From: Bin87 sp965220505
Lineage (GTDB): Bacteria; Chloroflexota; Dehalococcoidia; Lucifugimonadales; UBA3495
DNA length: 64,000 nucleotides
Assembly: GCA_965220505.1 (NCBI GenBank)
Contig: CBDCQE010000001.1
Location: forward strand, 434,001 to 498,000
Direction: 5' to 3'
Shown here: piece by piece, positions 8,526 to 17,235 of the stretch
Layout of the letters: each line of letters starts with the position of its first letter
Position numbering within the stretch: position 1 is the first letter of the stretch
The notes under the pieces: generated by a model
Database searches by the model: none
Seen by the model: the letters and a program-made list of their open reading frames with translations, nothing else
Told to the model about the DNA's origin: nothing
Made by a program: the position numbers and the translations under genes

Positions 8526-8672
8526 TGCGTACCCGGATTGCGGCGGGGGAACGTCAGAAGCACGATTTTGAGAATTAGAGGATTTCCAGGATTGAGCAGG
8601 CCGGTTAGACGGTCTGACTTGCGTGGACGTGTGTATCGCAACGAGATCGCCGCGCTGCGCGCGCAATGACGG
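8526..8672. repeat. Repeat C (inverted half copy) followed by repeat D (half copy)
   Basis: 8526-8596 matches, in reverse orientation, the right half of the long hairpin repeat at 48814-48960 (shared gcggcgg, acgtcagaagca, agaggattt-ccaggattg). 8640-8672 (acgagatcgccgcgctgcgc, then gcgcaatgacgg) is a half copy of the hairpin repeat at 29116-29206. Both lie in the 339-bp divergent gap between pyrF and the DUF3500 gene, between the two promoters. Confidence 0.75.
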
Positions 8673-8698
8673 GATGGGTGTGGGCGGTTGGGGCGTTC

Positions 8699-8728
8699 TT
8701 GACACTCTGCGACCGGCTTTTCTACACT
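8699..8728 (+). promoter_or_regulatory. Strong candidate promoter for the DUF3500 gene
   Basis: TTGACA (perfect), 18-bp spacer, TACACT. It lies 43 bp before the start codon, and the gene has the ribosome-binding site AGGAGG. Confidence 0.7.
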
Positions 8729-8771
8729 GCGGCACAAATCGATATCAGGATTTAGCAGGAGGTCATCTGCG

Positions 8772-9767
8772 ATGACAACTGGCCGATTTACGCATCCGCA
8801 CCTCCACGTTACCGCCGCGATGGTGGACGCCGCTCGCCGCTGGGTGGCGAGCCTGGACAGCGACCAACGCGGGAAGGCGACCTACCACTATATGGACGGC
8901 GAGCGGCTCTTCTGGTACTACCCGCCGCTGAACCGGCACGGGCTGCCGCTGCGGGATATGACGGAGCAGCAGCGCAGCTACGCGATGGACTTGCTCGCGA
9001 CGGGTCTTACGGACGAGTCGAACCAGCAAGCCCGGTCGATCATCGAGCACGAGTTGGTGCTGGGTCCGCTGGAAGCGGAGTGGGGGCAGGTGACCTGGCC
9101 GCGGGATCCGGAGCTTTACTACTGGACGGTGTTCGGCGACCCGGGCCGGCACGACCCGTGGGGGTGGCGCGTTGAAGGTCACCATCTGTCGGTGCACTAC
9201 AGCGTGTGGGGCGACCAGGTCATCGCGGTGACGCCGTTCTTCTTCGGGGCGAACCCGGCGGAAGTGCGCAAGGGGCCCAAGGAAGGGCTGCGCATCCTGG
9301 GCCGACGGGAAGATTTAGCGATTGAGCTCATCGGTTCGCTGGACGCGGGGCAGCGCGGCAAGGCGGTGATTCACGACAAGGCGCCGTGGGATATCCTGGG
9401 GTACAACAGCAGCAAGCAGGCCATCCACGATGAGGAGGGCCTGGCCGGGCACGAGATGAACGGCACGCAGCGGGAAATCCTGATGGCGCTGATCGGGGAG
9501 TACGTCAACGGCGTGCCCGCGCCGGTGGCGGAGCAGCGGCTGGCGACAATTCGGGAGACGGGGCTGGACGACTACCGGCTGGTGTGGGCCGGCGGGCTGG
9601 ACCGGAGCCGGGACCACTACTACCGGATCCACGGCGGGCAGTTCATCGTGGAGTTCGACAACGTCCAGAACGAGGCGAACCACATCCACTCGGTGTGGCG
9701 GGAGGTCGAGAACGACTTCGCGCAGGACGTTTTGCGAGACCACCGGATGCTGTATCACATCCTGTGA
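8772..9767 (+). CDS. DUF3500 domain protein
   Basis: A 331-residue protein resembling the DUF3500 family, whose members have unknown function and occur in bacteria and fungi. Recognisable stretches are WVASLDSDQRGKATYHY near the N-terminus, ERLFWYYPP, and the C-terminal HYYRIHGGQFIVEFDNVQNE followed by NHIHSVWREVENDF. The histidine-rich C-terminal part could bind a metal, but this is a guess. No signal peptide or membrane segment is seen. It is a single-gene unit with its own near-consensus promoter, AGGAGG ribosome-binding site and intrinsic terminator, which suggests strong independent expression. Confidence 0.85.
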   Translation: MTTGRFTHPHLHVTAAMVDAARRWVASLDSDQRGKATYHYMDGERLFWYYPPLNRHGLPLRDMTEQQRSYAMDLLATGLTDESNQQARSIIEHELVLGPLEAEWGQVTWPRDPELYYWTVFGDPGRHDPWGWRVEGHHLSVHYSVWGDQVIAVTPFFFGANPAEVRKGPKEGLRILGRREDLAIELIGSLDAGQRGKAVIHDKAPWDILGYNSSKQAIHDEEGLAGHEMNGTQREILMALIGEYVNGVPAPVAEQRLATIRETGLDDYRLVWAGGLDRSRDHYYRIHGGQFIVEFDNVQNEANHIHSVWREVENDFAQDVLRDHRMLYHIL

Positions 9768-9791
9768 GCTTCGCCCGACCGCGGAATAATC

Positions 9792-9821
9792 AAAGGGGCC
9801 GTAACACGCGGCCCCTTTTTT
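9792..9821. terminator. Intrinsic terminator between the DUF3500 gene and lepA (bidirectional)
   Basis: Perfect 10-bp stem aaaggggccg / cggccccttt with a 7-nt loop, ending in TTTTTT on plus. Read on minus it also ends in a T run, so it can serve both convergent genes. Confidence 0.9.
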
Positions 9822-9852
9822 GCGGGTTGGCTTGGTTGGCGAGTTGCGCTAA

Positions 9853-11706
9853 CTAGCCATCTTCGCCGATTTTGAGGAGGCTGAGGAAGGCTTCCTGGGG
9901 GACTTCGACGCGGCCGACGCGCTTCATGCGCTTTTTGCCTTCCTTCTGCTTTTCGAGGAGCTTGCGCTTGCGGGTGATGTCGCCGCCGTAGCACTTCGAG
10001 AGCACGTCCTTGCGCATGGCACGGACGGTTTCGCGGGCGACGATGCGGCTGCCGATGGCGGCCTGGATGGGCACCTCGAACATCTGGCGCGGTATGGTGG
10101 ACCGGAGTTTTTCGACGATGCCGCGGCCCTGAGCGACGGCGTTGTCGCGGTGGCTGATCAAGCTGAGGGCTTCCACCGGGGTCTGGTTGACCAGGATGTC
10201 GATACGGACCAGCGGGGCAGCGCGGTAGCCCTCGAAGGTGTAGTCGAGGGAGGCGTAGCCCTGGGTGCGTGACTTGAGCTGGTTGTAGAAGTCGGCCAGC
10301 ATTTCGCCCAGGGGCATGGTGTATTCCATGACCACGCGGTTCTGGCCGTCGGCGTCGGCCGACGCCGAGTCTCCGTTGGGTCCGCGACTGCCCTGCATGT
10401 ACTCCATGCGGCGGAACTCGGAACGGCGGGCGTGCATCAGTTCCATGATCGCGCCGACGGCGCGGCTGGGGGCGACGATGGTGACGCCGAGGATGGGTTC
10501 GCGGATTTCGGACGTGGAGTTGGGCGGAGGGAGCAGCGATGGGTTGTCGATGCGGATGACCTCGCCGCTGGTGAGGAGGACCTCGTAGGCGACGCTGGGG
10601 GCGGTGACGATGAGGTCGAGGTCGTATTCGCGTTCAAGACGTTCCTGGACGATCTCGAGGTGGACGAGGCCGAGGAAGCCGCAACGGAAACCGAAGCCGA
10701 GGGCGCCGCTGTTTTCGGGTTCGATGGTCAGGGACGCATCGTTGAGCTTGAGTTTTTCCAGGGCAGCGCGCAGTCGGGTGTAATCCTCGCCGTCGGCCGG
10801 GTAGAGGCCAGCGAAGACCATGGATTTAAGCTCAACGTAGCCGGGGAGGGGTTCGTCGGCGGGTTCGGCGTTGTTGGTGAGGGTGTCGCCGACGGCGCAT
10901 TCCTGCACGTCCTTGAAGCCGGTGGCGACGTAGCCGACCTGACCGGCCTGGAGCGACCCGGTGGGCGTAGGCTCCGGAGCGAAGACGCCGACCTCCATGA
11001 TCTCGACGGAGCGGCCGGATGACATAACGCGGAGGCGGTCGTTCTGGGAGATGCGGCCGTCTTCGACGCGGACGTAGGCGATGATGCCCTTGTAGGTGTT
11101 GTAGGTAGAGTCGAACACGAGGGCGCGGAAGGGCGCGTCGTCAACGCCCTTGGGGCCGGGCACACGCTCGACGATGGCGTCGAGGAGCTCGCGGCAGCCG
11201 AGGCCGTCCTTGGCGGAGACGAACATCACCTCGTCGCGGCGGAAGCCGAAGATCTGCTCCATTTCGGCGGCGACGCGGTCGGGCTCGGCGGAGGGTAGGT
11301 CAACCTTGTTGATGACCGGGATCATCTCCAGGTCGTATTCGAGGGCGAGCATGGTGTTGGCGATGGTCTGGGCCTCGACGCCTTGAGTGGCGTCAACCAC
11401 CAGCAGGGCGCCTTCGCAGGCGGCGAGGGCGCGGGAGACCTCGTAGGAGAAGTCCACGTGGCCGGGGGTGTCGATGAGGTTCAGCTGGTATTCGGTCCCA
11501 TCGGGGGTGCGGTGGGTCATGTTCACCGCCTTGCCCTTGATGGTGATGCCCCGCTCACGCTCGAGCTCCATCTGGTCGAGGAACTGCGCCTTCATGTCCT
11601 GAGGGCGGACGGTTCCCGTGATTTCGAGGAGGCGGTCGGCCAGGGTGGATTTACCGTGGTCGATGTGGGCGATGATGCAGAAATTGCGGATGTGCTGCTG
11701 ATCCAT
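9853..11706 (-). CDS. lepA: Elongation factor 4 (ribosome back-translocase LepA)
   Basis: A 617-residue translational GTPase that acts on stalled or mistranslocated ribosomes. G1 is AHIDHGKST, G3 is DTPGHVDF and G4 is NKVD. The LepA-specific C-terminal domain is present: KCYGGDITRKRKLLEKQKEG and KKRMKRVGRVEVPQEAFL, the basic tail that enters the peptidyl-transferase region. Domain order and length are normal for the family. I chose the ATG at 11706 (MDQQHIRNFC), the family's usual start. The ATG four codons upstream (11718) overlaps a promoter-like TGCTACCAT, so it is probably not translated. lepA is not followed by lepB here; it is convergent with the DUF3500 gene. Confidence 0.97.
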   Translation of the reverse strand: MDQQHIRNFCIIAHIDHGKSTLADRLLEITGTVRPQDMKAQFLDQMELERERGITIKGKAVNMTHRTPDGTEYQLNLIDTPGHVDFSYEVSRALAACEGALLVVDATQGVEAQTIANTMLALEYDLEMIPVINKVDLPSAEPDRVAAEMEQIFGFRRDEVMFVSAKDGLGCRELLDAIVERVPGPKGVDDAPFRALVFDSTYNTYKGIIAYVRVEDGRISQNDRLRVMSSGRSVEIMEVGVFAPEPTPTGSLQAGQVGYVATGFKDVQECAVGDTLTNNAEPADEPLPGYVELKSMVFAGLYPADGEDYTRLRAALEKLKLNDASLTIEPENSGALGFGFRCGFLGLVHLEIVQERLEREYDLDLIVTAPSVAYEVLLTSGEVIRIDNPSLLPPPNSTSEIREPILGVTIVAPSRAVGAIMELMHARRSEFRRMEYMQGSRGPNGDSASADADGQNRVVMEYTMPLGEMLADFYNQLKSRTQGYASLDYTFEGYRAAPLVRIDILVNQTPVEALSLISHRDNAVAQGRGIVEKLRSTIPRQMFEVPIQAAIGSRIVARETVRAMRKDVLSKCYGGDITRKRKLLEKQKEGKKRMKRVGRVEVPQEAFLSLLKIGEDG

Positions 11707-11716
11707 GACGTTGATC

Positions 11717-11725
11717 ATGGTAGCA
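11717..11725 (-). promoter_or_regulatory. Candidate extended -10 for lepA (near-leaderless)
   Basis: On minus, TGC followed by TACCAT, ten bases before the ATG at 11706. If used, the mRNA would start about 3 nt before the start codon. No -35 is recognisable. Confidence 0.35.
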
Positions 11726-11756
11726 CGGGGGCGAACGGGGCGGCAACGAACGGCGC

Positions 11757-11832
11757 CGGCTCATGCGTGCCCAGTTTGGCGAGACCAGGGAATTTGCATG
11801 GATGCACAGGATGGACAAGATTGGACTGATGC
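11757..11832. repeat. Composite intergenic repeat B3 (diverged)
   Basis: Shares cggctca-gcgt-ccc, gaatttgcatgga and cacaggatg-aca-gat with the other B copies (5967, 24106), with lower identity. Confidence 0.6.
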
Positions 11833-11840
11833 GCTGCCCT

Positions 11841-13091
11841 CTATGGGGCGGTAGTGTTAGCGGCGTTTGGGTTGCGCAGGGGGATGACCACGATGATGAC
11901 GGCGGTGATGAGGGTCAGGATGCCGGCGTAGTAGTAGACCGTGCCGTAGGTTCCCCAGTAGTCGATGATGAAGGAGGCCAGGAAGGGGGAGCCGATGCCG
12001 ATGACGCCGTTGATGCCGAAGAGGAGGCCGATGGCGGTGGCTTCGGTGCCCTGACCGACGTAGTCCAGCACGGAAGCCTGGATGATCTGGTGGAGTGCAA
12101 AGCTGAAAAGGCCGAGGCCGGCCATGATGGGGATCAGCAGCAGACTGGAACCGACGCTGACCACAACCAATGAGAGCAGGGCAGCGGCGACGAAGCCGGG
12201 CGCGAGGACGGCTTTGCGTCCGAACTTGTCGGACATCCAGCCGAGGACCGGCGCGGAGACGATGCCCATGCCGGTGAGCAGCGCGTAGTAGACGCCGGCC
12301 TGGAGGGTGCTCATCTCCAGTGTCTCGCGGAGGTAGAAGGGTGTCCAGTTGAACAGGGCATTGAGTCCTATGCCTCGAAGGAGCGCCGCGAAGATCAGGG
12401 CCATTACCACCGGGTTCTTGAGCAGGGCAGCGGCGCTGACGAACTGCTCGCCGAGACTGCGGACGCGGATACCGTCGTCCTCGCGTCCGAGACCGCGGAG
12501 GGACCACCAGACGAAGACGGCCATGAACAGTGCGAGGCCGGCGTAGATGAAGAAGACGTGTCGCCAGATGATGAAACTCGCTCCCAGCAAAGCGCCGGCG
12601 ATGACGGGTCCGCTGACGTTGCCGAGGTTGGATCCGAACCCGTGCATGGAGATGGCGAAGCCGCGCCGGTCGGGAAAGCGCTGGGAGATGGCTGCCGCGG
12701 AGGGCAGGTGCCAGAGGGATCCGGGCATGGAGAGGAAGAAAACGACCACGATGAGCAGGGCGAATGTGGGGGAACCGCCGATGGCCGCGAAGGTGATGGC
12801 GTGGCCCAGCATACAGGCGGTGAGTATGATGCCCCAGTAGGACTTGAGGTGGTCGATGAAGGGGCCGCCGCCCAGGCTGGTGGCGCTGGAGCCGCCCTGG
12901 CGGACGGCGAAGAGGGCGGCGGTGCGCACGGTTCCCAAGCCCATGGCGGCGGCGATCTCGGTGATCAGCAGGGGGAAGCCCTGGTCGAACATGTGGGACA
13001 GGCCGTGTCCCACCGAAAGGCTGCCGAGGACAAACGCGCGGTTGTTCTTGATGCCGGGGACTTGGGGTGCTACGGGAGCTGCGGTGGTCAA
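11841..13091 (-). CDS. MFS transporter
   Basis: A 416-residue 12-helix transporter. The loop between helices 8 and 9 has GWMSDKFGRKAVLAPG, a clear MFS signature; the first-half loop (GGGPFIDHLKSYWG) is degenerate. The protein begins with a short polar stretch, then AFVLGSLSVGHGLSHMFDQGFPLL, where a histidine pair sits in the first helix. A similar opening is seen in MFS permeases of the FSR and oxalate/formate-antiporter neighbourhood, but the substrate is unknown. It stands alone on the minus strand. Its downstream end is next to a diverged intergenic repeat. Confidence 0.88.
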   Translation of the reverse strand: MTTAAPVAPQVPGIKNNRAFVLGSLSVGHGLSHMFDQGFPLLITEIAAAMGLGTVRTAALFAVRQGGSSATSLGGGPFIDHLKSYWGIILTACMLGHAITFAAIGGSPTFALLIVVVFFLSMPGSLWHLPSAAAISQRFPDRRGFAISMHGFGSNLGNVSGPVIAGALLGASFIIWRHVFFIYAGLALFMAVFVWWSLRGLGREDDGIRVRSLGEQFVSAAALLKNPVVMALIFAALLRGIGLNALFNWTPFYLRETLEMSTLQAGVYYALLTGMGIVSAPVLGWMSDKFGRKAVLAPGFVAAALLSLVVVSVGSSLLLIPIMAGLGLFSFALHQIIQASVLDYVGQGTEATAIGLLFGINGVIGIGSPFLASFIIDYWGTYGTVYYYAGILTLITAVIIVVIPLRNPNAANTTAP

Positions 13092-13182
13092 TGAGCCTCC
13101 ACTGCGCCATGCAATGGCGTGGGGCGATTGTAGCGGCGGGGCTGGTTAGGGGCAAGGATGATGGGGCGGCCCGCGCGGACGG

Positions 13183-13217
13183 GACCGAGATTGCCGCGCT
13201 GCGGTTGCCGTGACGGG
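13183..13217. repeat. Repeat D (half copy, diverged)
   Basis: Reads accgagattgccgcgctgcg followed by gttgccgtgacggga, related to one arm of the hairpin at 29116-29206 and to the half copy at 8640-8672. It lies in the gap upstream of the aprB-like gene. Confidence 0.6.
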
Positions 13218-13283
13218 AGCATGGAGGTGGAGGGGTGGCCGTCCTGCGCTCGCGACGACTGCCAGCATCTGACGTGGAATTGG

Positions 13284-13292
13284 TGCTACAAT
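13284..13292 (+). promoter_or_regulatory. Candidate extended -10 promoter for the aprB-like gene
   Basis: TG-C-TACAAT, 57 bp upstream of the GTG start. No good -35 is present, as expected for an extended -10 promoter. Confidence 0.45.
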
Positions 13293-13349
13293 GCGCCGCA
13301 GACTTTTTGCCGCCGGGTGGTTGGCGCCGCCCGAAATGAGGAGTGATCA

Positions 13350-13790
13350 GTGCCTACGTATGTCGATCCGTCCGCCTGTAACGCCTGCGCTGGCGTGCAC
13401 GGCGGACCCCAGTGCGTCTATATCTGTCCGAACGACCTGATGGTGCTGGACGGGATGGTGAACAAGGGCAGCAACCAGGAGCCGGACATGTGCTCCGAGT
13501 GCTACGCCTGCGTGAAGCTGTGCCCGGAGAACGCCATCCACGTCAGGGGATACGCCGACTTCGTGCCGCTGGGCGCGGAGGTGCAGCCGCACTACGAGGG
13601 ACAGGATATCGTGTGGGACGTCACGTTCCGCGACGGGCGGACGGAGCACTTCCGGTTCGCGTCGCGCTCGACGCCGTGGGGAAGCATCGATCCGTATGCC
13701 ACGGTGGGTCCGGCGGACGCGGACGCGCTGCGCACGCAGGCGCTGTTCGGCGAGCCGCATTACCTCATGCTGCCTGAGGAGAGCGCCTAG
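13350..13790 (+). CDS. aprB: Adenylylsulfate reductase beta subunit-like ferredoxin (AprB), orphan
   Basis: A 146-residue iron-sulfur protein closely resembling AprB, the electron-transfer subunit of dissimilatory APS reductase. Two [4Fe-4S] motifs are visible: Cys10, 13, 22, 26 and Cys48, 51, 54, 58. The AprB-specific parts after the ferredoxin domain are also present: VRGYADFVPLG, the beta segment DIVWDVTFRDG, and the tail STPWGSIDPY that in the known enzyme wraps around the alpha subunit. At the position after Cys48, where AprB of Archaeoglobus has a conserved Trp thought to carry electrons to FAD, this protein has Ser49. No aprA lies on either side; the neighbours are an MFS gene and a glycosyltransferase gene. 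The start is a GTG preceded by GAGGAG. It may serve another flavoprotein, or an alpha subunit encoded elsewhere. Confidence 0.85.
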   Translation: MPTYVDPSACNACAGVHGGPQCVYICPNDLMVLDGMVNKGSNQEPDMCSECYACVKLCPENAIHVRGYADFVPLGAEVQPHYEGQDIVWDVTFRDGRTEHFRFASRSTPWGSIDPYATVGPADADALRTQALFGEPHYLMLPEESA

Positions 13791-13830
13791 CGGTTCCACA
13801 GGCGAGATCCAGCAGCGTCCAGAACTGTTG

Positions 13831-13859
13831 CGGCCGGCTCCCCAATGGAGAGCCGGCCG
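13831..13859 (+). terminator. GC-rich hairpin after the aprB-like gene
   Basis: Perfect 10-bp stem cggccggctc / gagccggccg with a 9-nt loop, 40 bp after the stop codon. It is followed by AATTCATC rather than a T run, so termination is possible but unproven. Confidence 0.4.
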
Positions 13860-13894
13860 AATTCATCGGATGGGAAGCGGTGCATGGAGGGACC

Positions 13895-14932
13895 ATGTTG
13901 AGTGAGCGTTATCGGCTGGCGCTGGTGACGGACGCCTGGGAGCCGCAGGTTAATGGGGTGGTGACCACGTTCAACAACGTGATCAGCCGGCTGGCGGCGC
14001 TGGACGTGGACGTGACGGTGGTGCATCCGCTGCTGTTCCGGACGGTGCAGCTGCCGCGGTACGCGGAGGTCAGGCTGGCGGTGACGCCGGTGCGGGTCTA
14101 CCGGACCCTGGACGAGCTGGATCCCGACTACGTGCATATTGCGACCGAAGGGCCGTTGGGCACCATTGCGCGCTTCTGGTGCTGGCGACGGGGTATCCGG
14201 TTCACGTCCAGCTACCACACCAGGTTCCCGGAGTACATCAAGGAGATGTACGGGCTGCCGTCAGCGCCGGCGACGCGGTACATGCGATGGTTCCACGGAG
14301 GCGCGGAACGTACCCTGGTGCCGACGCCGAGCATGAGGGACGACCTGGTGGAGTCGGGGTTCAGGAACCTGGTGGTCTGGCCCCGGGGAGTGGACTCGGA
14401 GCTGTTCCATCCTTCCCGGCGGAGCGATGGGTGGTACCAGTTGGACGATCCGGCCCGAACGGTGTTGGCGTACGTGGGGCGGGTGAGTAAGGAGAAGAGC
14501 GTCGATGACTTTTGCGAGTTGGCGCAGCGGTCTGAGTACAGCTGCTGGGTGGTCGGCGACGGACCCTACCGGGAGGAGTTGGAGCAACGCTACGGAAACC
14601 AGGTCAGCTTCGTGGGGTTCAAGCGGGGCGAGGAGTTGGCGCAGTTCTACGCGTCGGCGGACGTGATGGTGTTTCCCAGCCGGACGGACACCTTCGGGAA
14701 CGTGATCACGGAGAGCATGGCCTGCGGGACGCCGGTGGCGGCGTATCCGGTTACTGGGCCGATAGACGTGATCGCCGATGGTATCTCGGGAGCGATGGAC
14801 GAGGACCTGGAAGTTGCCGTGGAACGGGCGCTGGAGTGCGACCGCGGCGAAGTCCGAGAGCACGCGCTGGGTTATTCGTGGGAGAACTGCGTGCAGATTT
14901 TCCGGGACTCGCTGGTGCCGAAGGGCAGGTAG
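13895..14932 (+). CDS. GT4-family glycosyltransferase (GT-B fold)
   Basis: A 345-residue retaining glycosyltransferase. The N-terminal acceptor domain opens with LVTDAWEPQVNGVVTTFNNV, the pattern of GDP-mannose-dependent alpha-mannosyltransferases such as PimB- or MgtA-like enzymes, with the conserved SYHTRFPEY. The C-terminal donor domain has AYVGRVSKEKSVDDF and the E-x7-E region FPSRTDTFGNVITESMACG with nucleotide-sugar contacts. It most likely adds mannose or a related sugar to a glycolipid at the membrane; the donor is inferred from family only. I chose the ATG at 13895 because GGAGGG lies six bases upstream; an ATG five codons earlier lacks this. Confidence 0.88.
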   Translation: MLSERYRLALVTDAWEPQVNGVVTTFNNVISRLAALDVDVTVVHPLLFRTVQLPRYAEVRLAVTPVRVYRTLDELDPDYVHIATEGPLGTIARFWCWRRGIRFTSSYHTRFPEYIKEMYGLPSAPATRYMRWFHGGAERTLVPTPSMRDDLVESGFRNLVVWPRGVDSELFHPSRRSDGWYQLDDPARTVLAYVGRVSKEKSVDDFCELAQRSEYSCWVVGDGPYREELEQRYGNQVSFVGFKRGEELAQFYASADVMVFPSRTDTFGNVITESMACGTPVAAYPVTGPIDVIADGISGAMDEDLEVAVERALECDRGEVREHALGYSWENCVQIFRDSLVPKGR

Positions 14933-14955
14933 CCGCCGGCGGACGACCCGGCCGG

Positions 14956-16398
14956 TTACGAATTGATTCGAGGCTGTCGGGCACGGATCGCAAAGGCGAC
15001 AGCCGCTGCGGCCGCCGTACACGCGCCGACGCGGAAGACGTCGCGGTAGGCCAGCAGGAAGGCCGTGTCCGGCGGGCGCGTCGCCGCGTACAGGTCGCTG
15101 AGGGCGGAGAAGCCCGCTCCGACGATGGCGACGCAGAGGACGGTGCCCGAGGCCTGCGCCAGCGACATCGCCCCCGACGCGGTGCCGTAGCGGTCGGCCG
15201 GGACGGTGCCCAGCATCAGGGCGTAGGCGGCCGACTGGTACCAGCCTACGCCGAGGCCGACCGCTGCAATCCCGACGGCGGGGTGCCAGACCGCCGAGTT
15301 GGCATCCAGCATGGACATGGCGAAGAGCCCGACGGCCGAGGTCAGCAGGCCAGCCGCGCCCACGGGACGCACGCCCCAGCGGTCGCACAGCCAGCCGCCG
15401 ACCGGCGAGGACAGGATGTTGGAGGTGGACATAACCGCCAGCATGATGCCCAGCGTCACCGGGCCGCGGCCCAGGGCGTCGGTGATGTAGAACGGGAAGA
15501 TGAACCAGATCACGAATTGCGAGAAATGGCCGAGGAACATAGCGCCGACGGCGGTCTGGAAGCCGGACAACCGGGCCAACGCGCCGGGCAGCACCGGTGA
15601 TGCGGCGGATCGCTCGACCCGGACCAAGGCAACCAGGATCGGGGGCGATGCGGCGAGAAGGGCGAGCACCGGGATCGAGGTCCATCCGATGGCCTGGCCC
15701 AGACGCAGGCCGATCATGAGGCAGAGCAGAAGCGAGAGGACGAGGGCGGAACCAGGCAAGTCAAAACGGGGTTTGTCCGCGTCGGTTGCCTGGTTCCCGA
15801 GCGTTCGTGGGATGGAGAAGAGGCCGATCACCAAGGCGAGACCGGCCAGAGGGAGACGGCCGGCGAATACTGCCGGCCAGTCGAATAGTTGAATAAGGGG
15901 ACCGGCGCCCAGGGTGGACGTGACCATGCCGAGAGCTAGGCTGGCGGAGGTGAAGCCCATGGACAGGCCCCGGCGATGCTCGGGGAAGACCGAGGCGGCA
16001 ATGGCCGGAGCGGTGCTGTAGAGGCAGCCGGTGCCCAGGGCCTGGAGGACGCGGAAACCGACCAGCACCTCGAGGGTCGGCGACAGGGACAGGCAGATCA
16101 TGGACACGACATAGGTCGCGGTGCCGAACAGGTAGACGAGCCTGAGGCCGAAGCGGTCTGCGAAGGCTCCCGCGCCCAGGGCGAGGCCGGCCCGGGTGGC
16201 GATGAAGACGACGATCACCCACTGGACGGAGGCGAGGTCCGTATCGAAGGCGTCGCGCATGGCGGGCAGGCCGACGTTGACCGCGAAGTCCAGAGAGGCC
16301 AGGACCATGCCCAGGGCGGCGGCGGATGCCAGCAGCAGGGTGCGCCACGTGATCCGACCGGACATCGCAGGCGCGTTGGTGTCGGACTGGGCGCGCAT
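14956..16398 (-). CDS. MFS transporter, EmrB/QacA-like (DHA2) drug exporter
   Basis: A 480-residue protein with about 14 hydrophobic segments, the size of DHA2 exporters. Helix 1 has the DHA2 motif ASLDFAVNVGLPAM, the loop 2-3 has GAFADRFGLRLVYLFG, and a motif C-like stretch lies in SASLALGMVTSTLGAGPLI. The second half has GGWLCDRWGVRPVG. The family exports drugs or small metabolites using the proton gradient; the substrate is unknown. It converges tail-to-tail with the glycosyltransferase gene, 23 bp apart. No TetR-type regulator is adjacent. Confidence 0.88.
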   Translation of the reverse strand: MRAQSDTNAPAMSGRITWRTLLLASAAALGMVLASLDFAVNVGLPAMRDAFDTDLASVQWVIVVFIATRAGLALGAGAFADRFGLRLVYLFGTATYVVSMICLSLSPTLEVLVGFRVLQALGTGCLYSTAPAIAASVFPEHRRGLSMGFTSASLALGMVTSTLGAGPLIQLFDWPAVFAGRLPLAGLALVIGLFSIPRTLGNQATDADKPRFDLPGSALVLSLLLCLMIGLRLGQAIGWTSIPVLALLAASPPILVALVRVERSAASPVLPGALARLSGFQTAVGAMFLGHFSQFVIWFIFPFYITDALGRGPVTLGIMLAVMSTSNILSSPVGGWLCDRWGVRPVGAAGLLTSAVGLFAMSMLDANSAVWHPAVGIAAVGLGVGWYQSAAYALMLGTVPADRYGTASGAMSLAQASGTVLCVAIVGAGFSALSDLYAATRPPDTAFLLAYRDVFRVGACTAAAAAVAFAIRARQPRINS

Positions 16399-16480
16399 GG
16401 CGGTAGATTGTACGCCATGCGCCCAGAGCGCGGCCGAAGATGACCGGGGTCAAGCGCCGGTCAATCGGGTGGAACCGGTG

Positions 16481-17212
16481 TCACAGGACCGGCGGTACGA
16501 TCAGCACGTGGACACGGGCGGATCCGGCGCGTTCGGAGTCCATGTCGCTGATGCGATGCCCGACAACCGCCGCTTCAGCCGGCTCTTCAAACATGAGGGC
16601 CAGAATGTCGGCGCTCTCCCGGGCCCGCTGAATGTCACGCTGGTGGATGCTACTGGATGCTTCAATGGCGACCCAGAGCCAGTTCTGACCGTCTTTACGT
16701 TCGGCTCGCAGTATGACGTCGGTGGCTTCCACCCGGCTGTCCTGATCATCGTTGATCAAGCCGTTGGCCAGGGCCGTATCCATTCGTTCCACTAGTTCCG
16801 GCAGGGGTTCCAGCAGTTCGCTCTGCATGATCCGCGCGCGCCGCAGCCCCAGAGCCTGGCTGACCCGCGAGCGCACGCTGCGATGCAGTTTCGTTTCCAG
16901 CGCCACGCCCCTGAGGTAACCGATATCGATGGCCAACTGCCGGACGGTTTCCAGCAACTGGGCGATGGCTTCCTCTAAGCGCTTTAGCCGGTCTTCGACA
17001 CTTTCCAGCCGGTTCTCGGCGCGTTCGAGCCGGTTTTCCACGCGTTCGAGGCGGTTCTCCACGGCCTCCATGCGCGCTGGCAAGCCGAGAAACTCCTGCG
17101 TCAGCGCCGAGCGGAGTAGCAAATCCCTTGCCGCCGGGTTCGCCTGTAGCTCGGCCATCATCCGAGCGACCAGGGATTCGGGGTCGATCTGCGGTCCAGT
17201 TGCCATAGCCAT
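16481..17212 (-). CDS. Coiled-coil protein with nuclease-like C-terminal domain
   Basis: A protein of about 243 residues that I do not recognise by name. Residues about 50-95 are a clear coiled coil built from a repeated seven-residue unit (VENRLER, AENRLES, VEDRLKR). The C-terminal half has ATDVILRAERKDGQNWLWVAIEAS, which resembles the D...ExK-type core of restriction-like nucleases with an E-x-S variant, followed by a helix. Bacterial proteins combining such coiled coils with this domain are common, often annotated as hypothetical or DUF3782-like. Function is not known. The start is uncertain: ATG at 17212 or 17206, or TTG at 17221, none with a good ribosome-binding site. Confidence 0.72.
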   Translation of the reverse strand: MAMATGPQIDPESLVARMMAELQANPAARDLLLRSALTQEFLGLPARMEAVENRLERVENRLERAENRLESVEDRLKRLEEAIAQLLETVRQLAIDIGYLRGVALETKLHRSVRSRVSQALGLRRARIMQSELLEPLPELVERMDTALANGLINDDQDSRVEATDVILRAERKDGQNWLWVAIEASSSIHQRDIQRARESADILALMFEEPAEAAVVGHRISDMDSERAGSARVHVLIVPPVL

Positions 17213-17235
17213 TCGTATCAAGCAGGATTGCTACC

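Noticed and set aside
13092..13349. aprA or a fragment of it before aprB
   Set aside because: The 258-bp gap has a promoter-like element and a repeat half copy only; no coding sequence for an alpha subunit is visible on either side.
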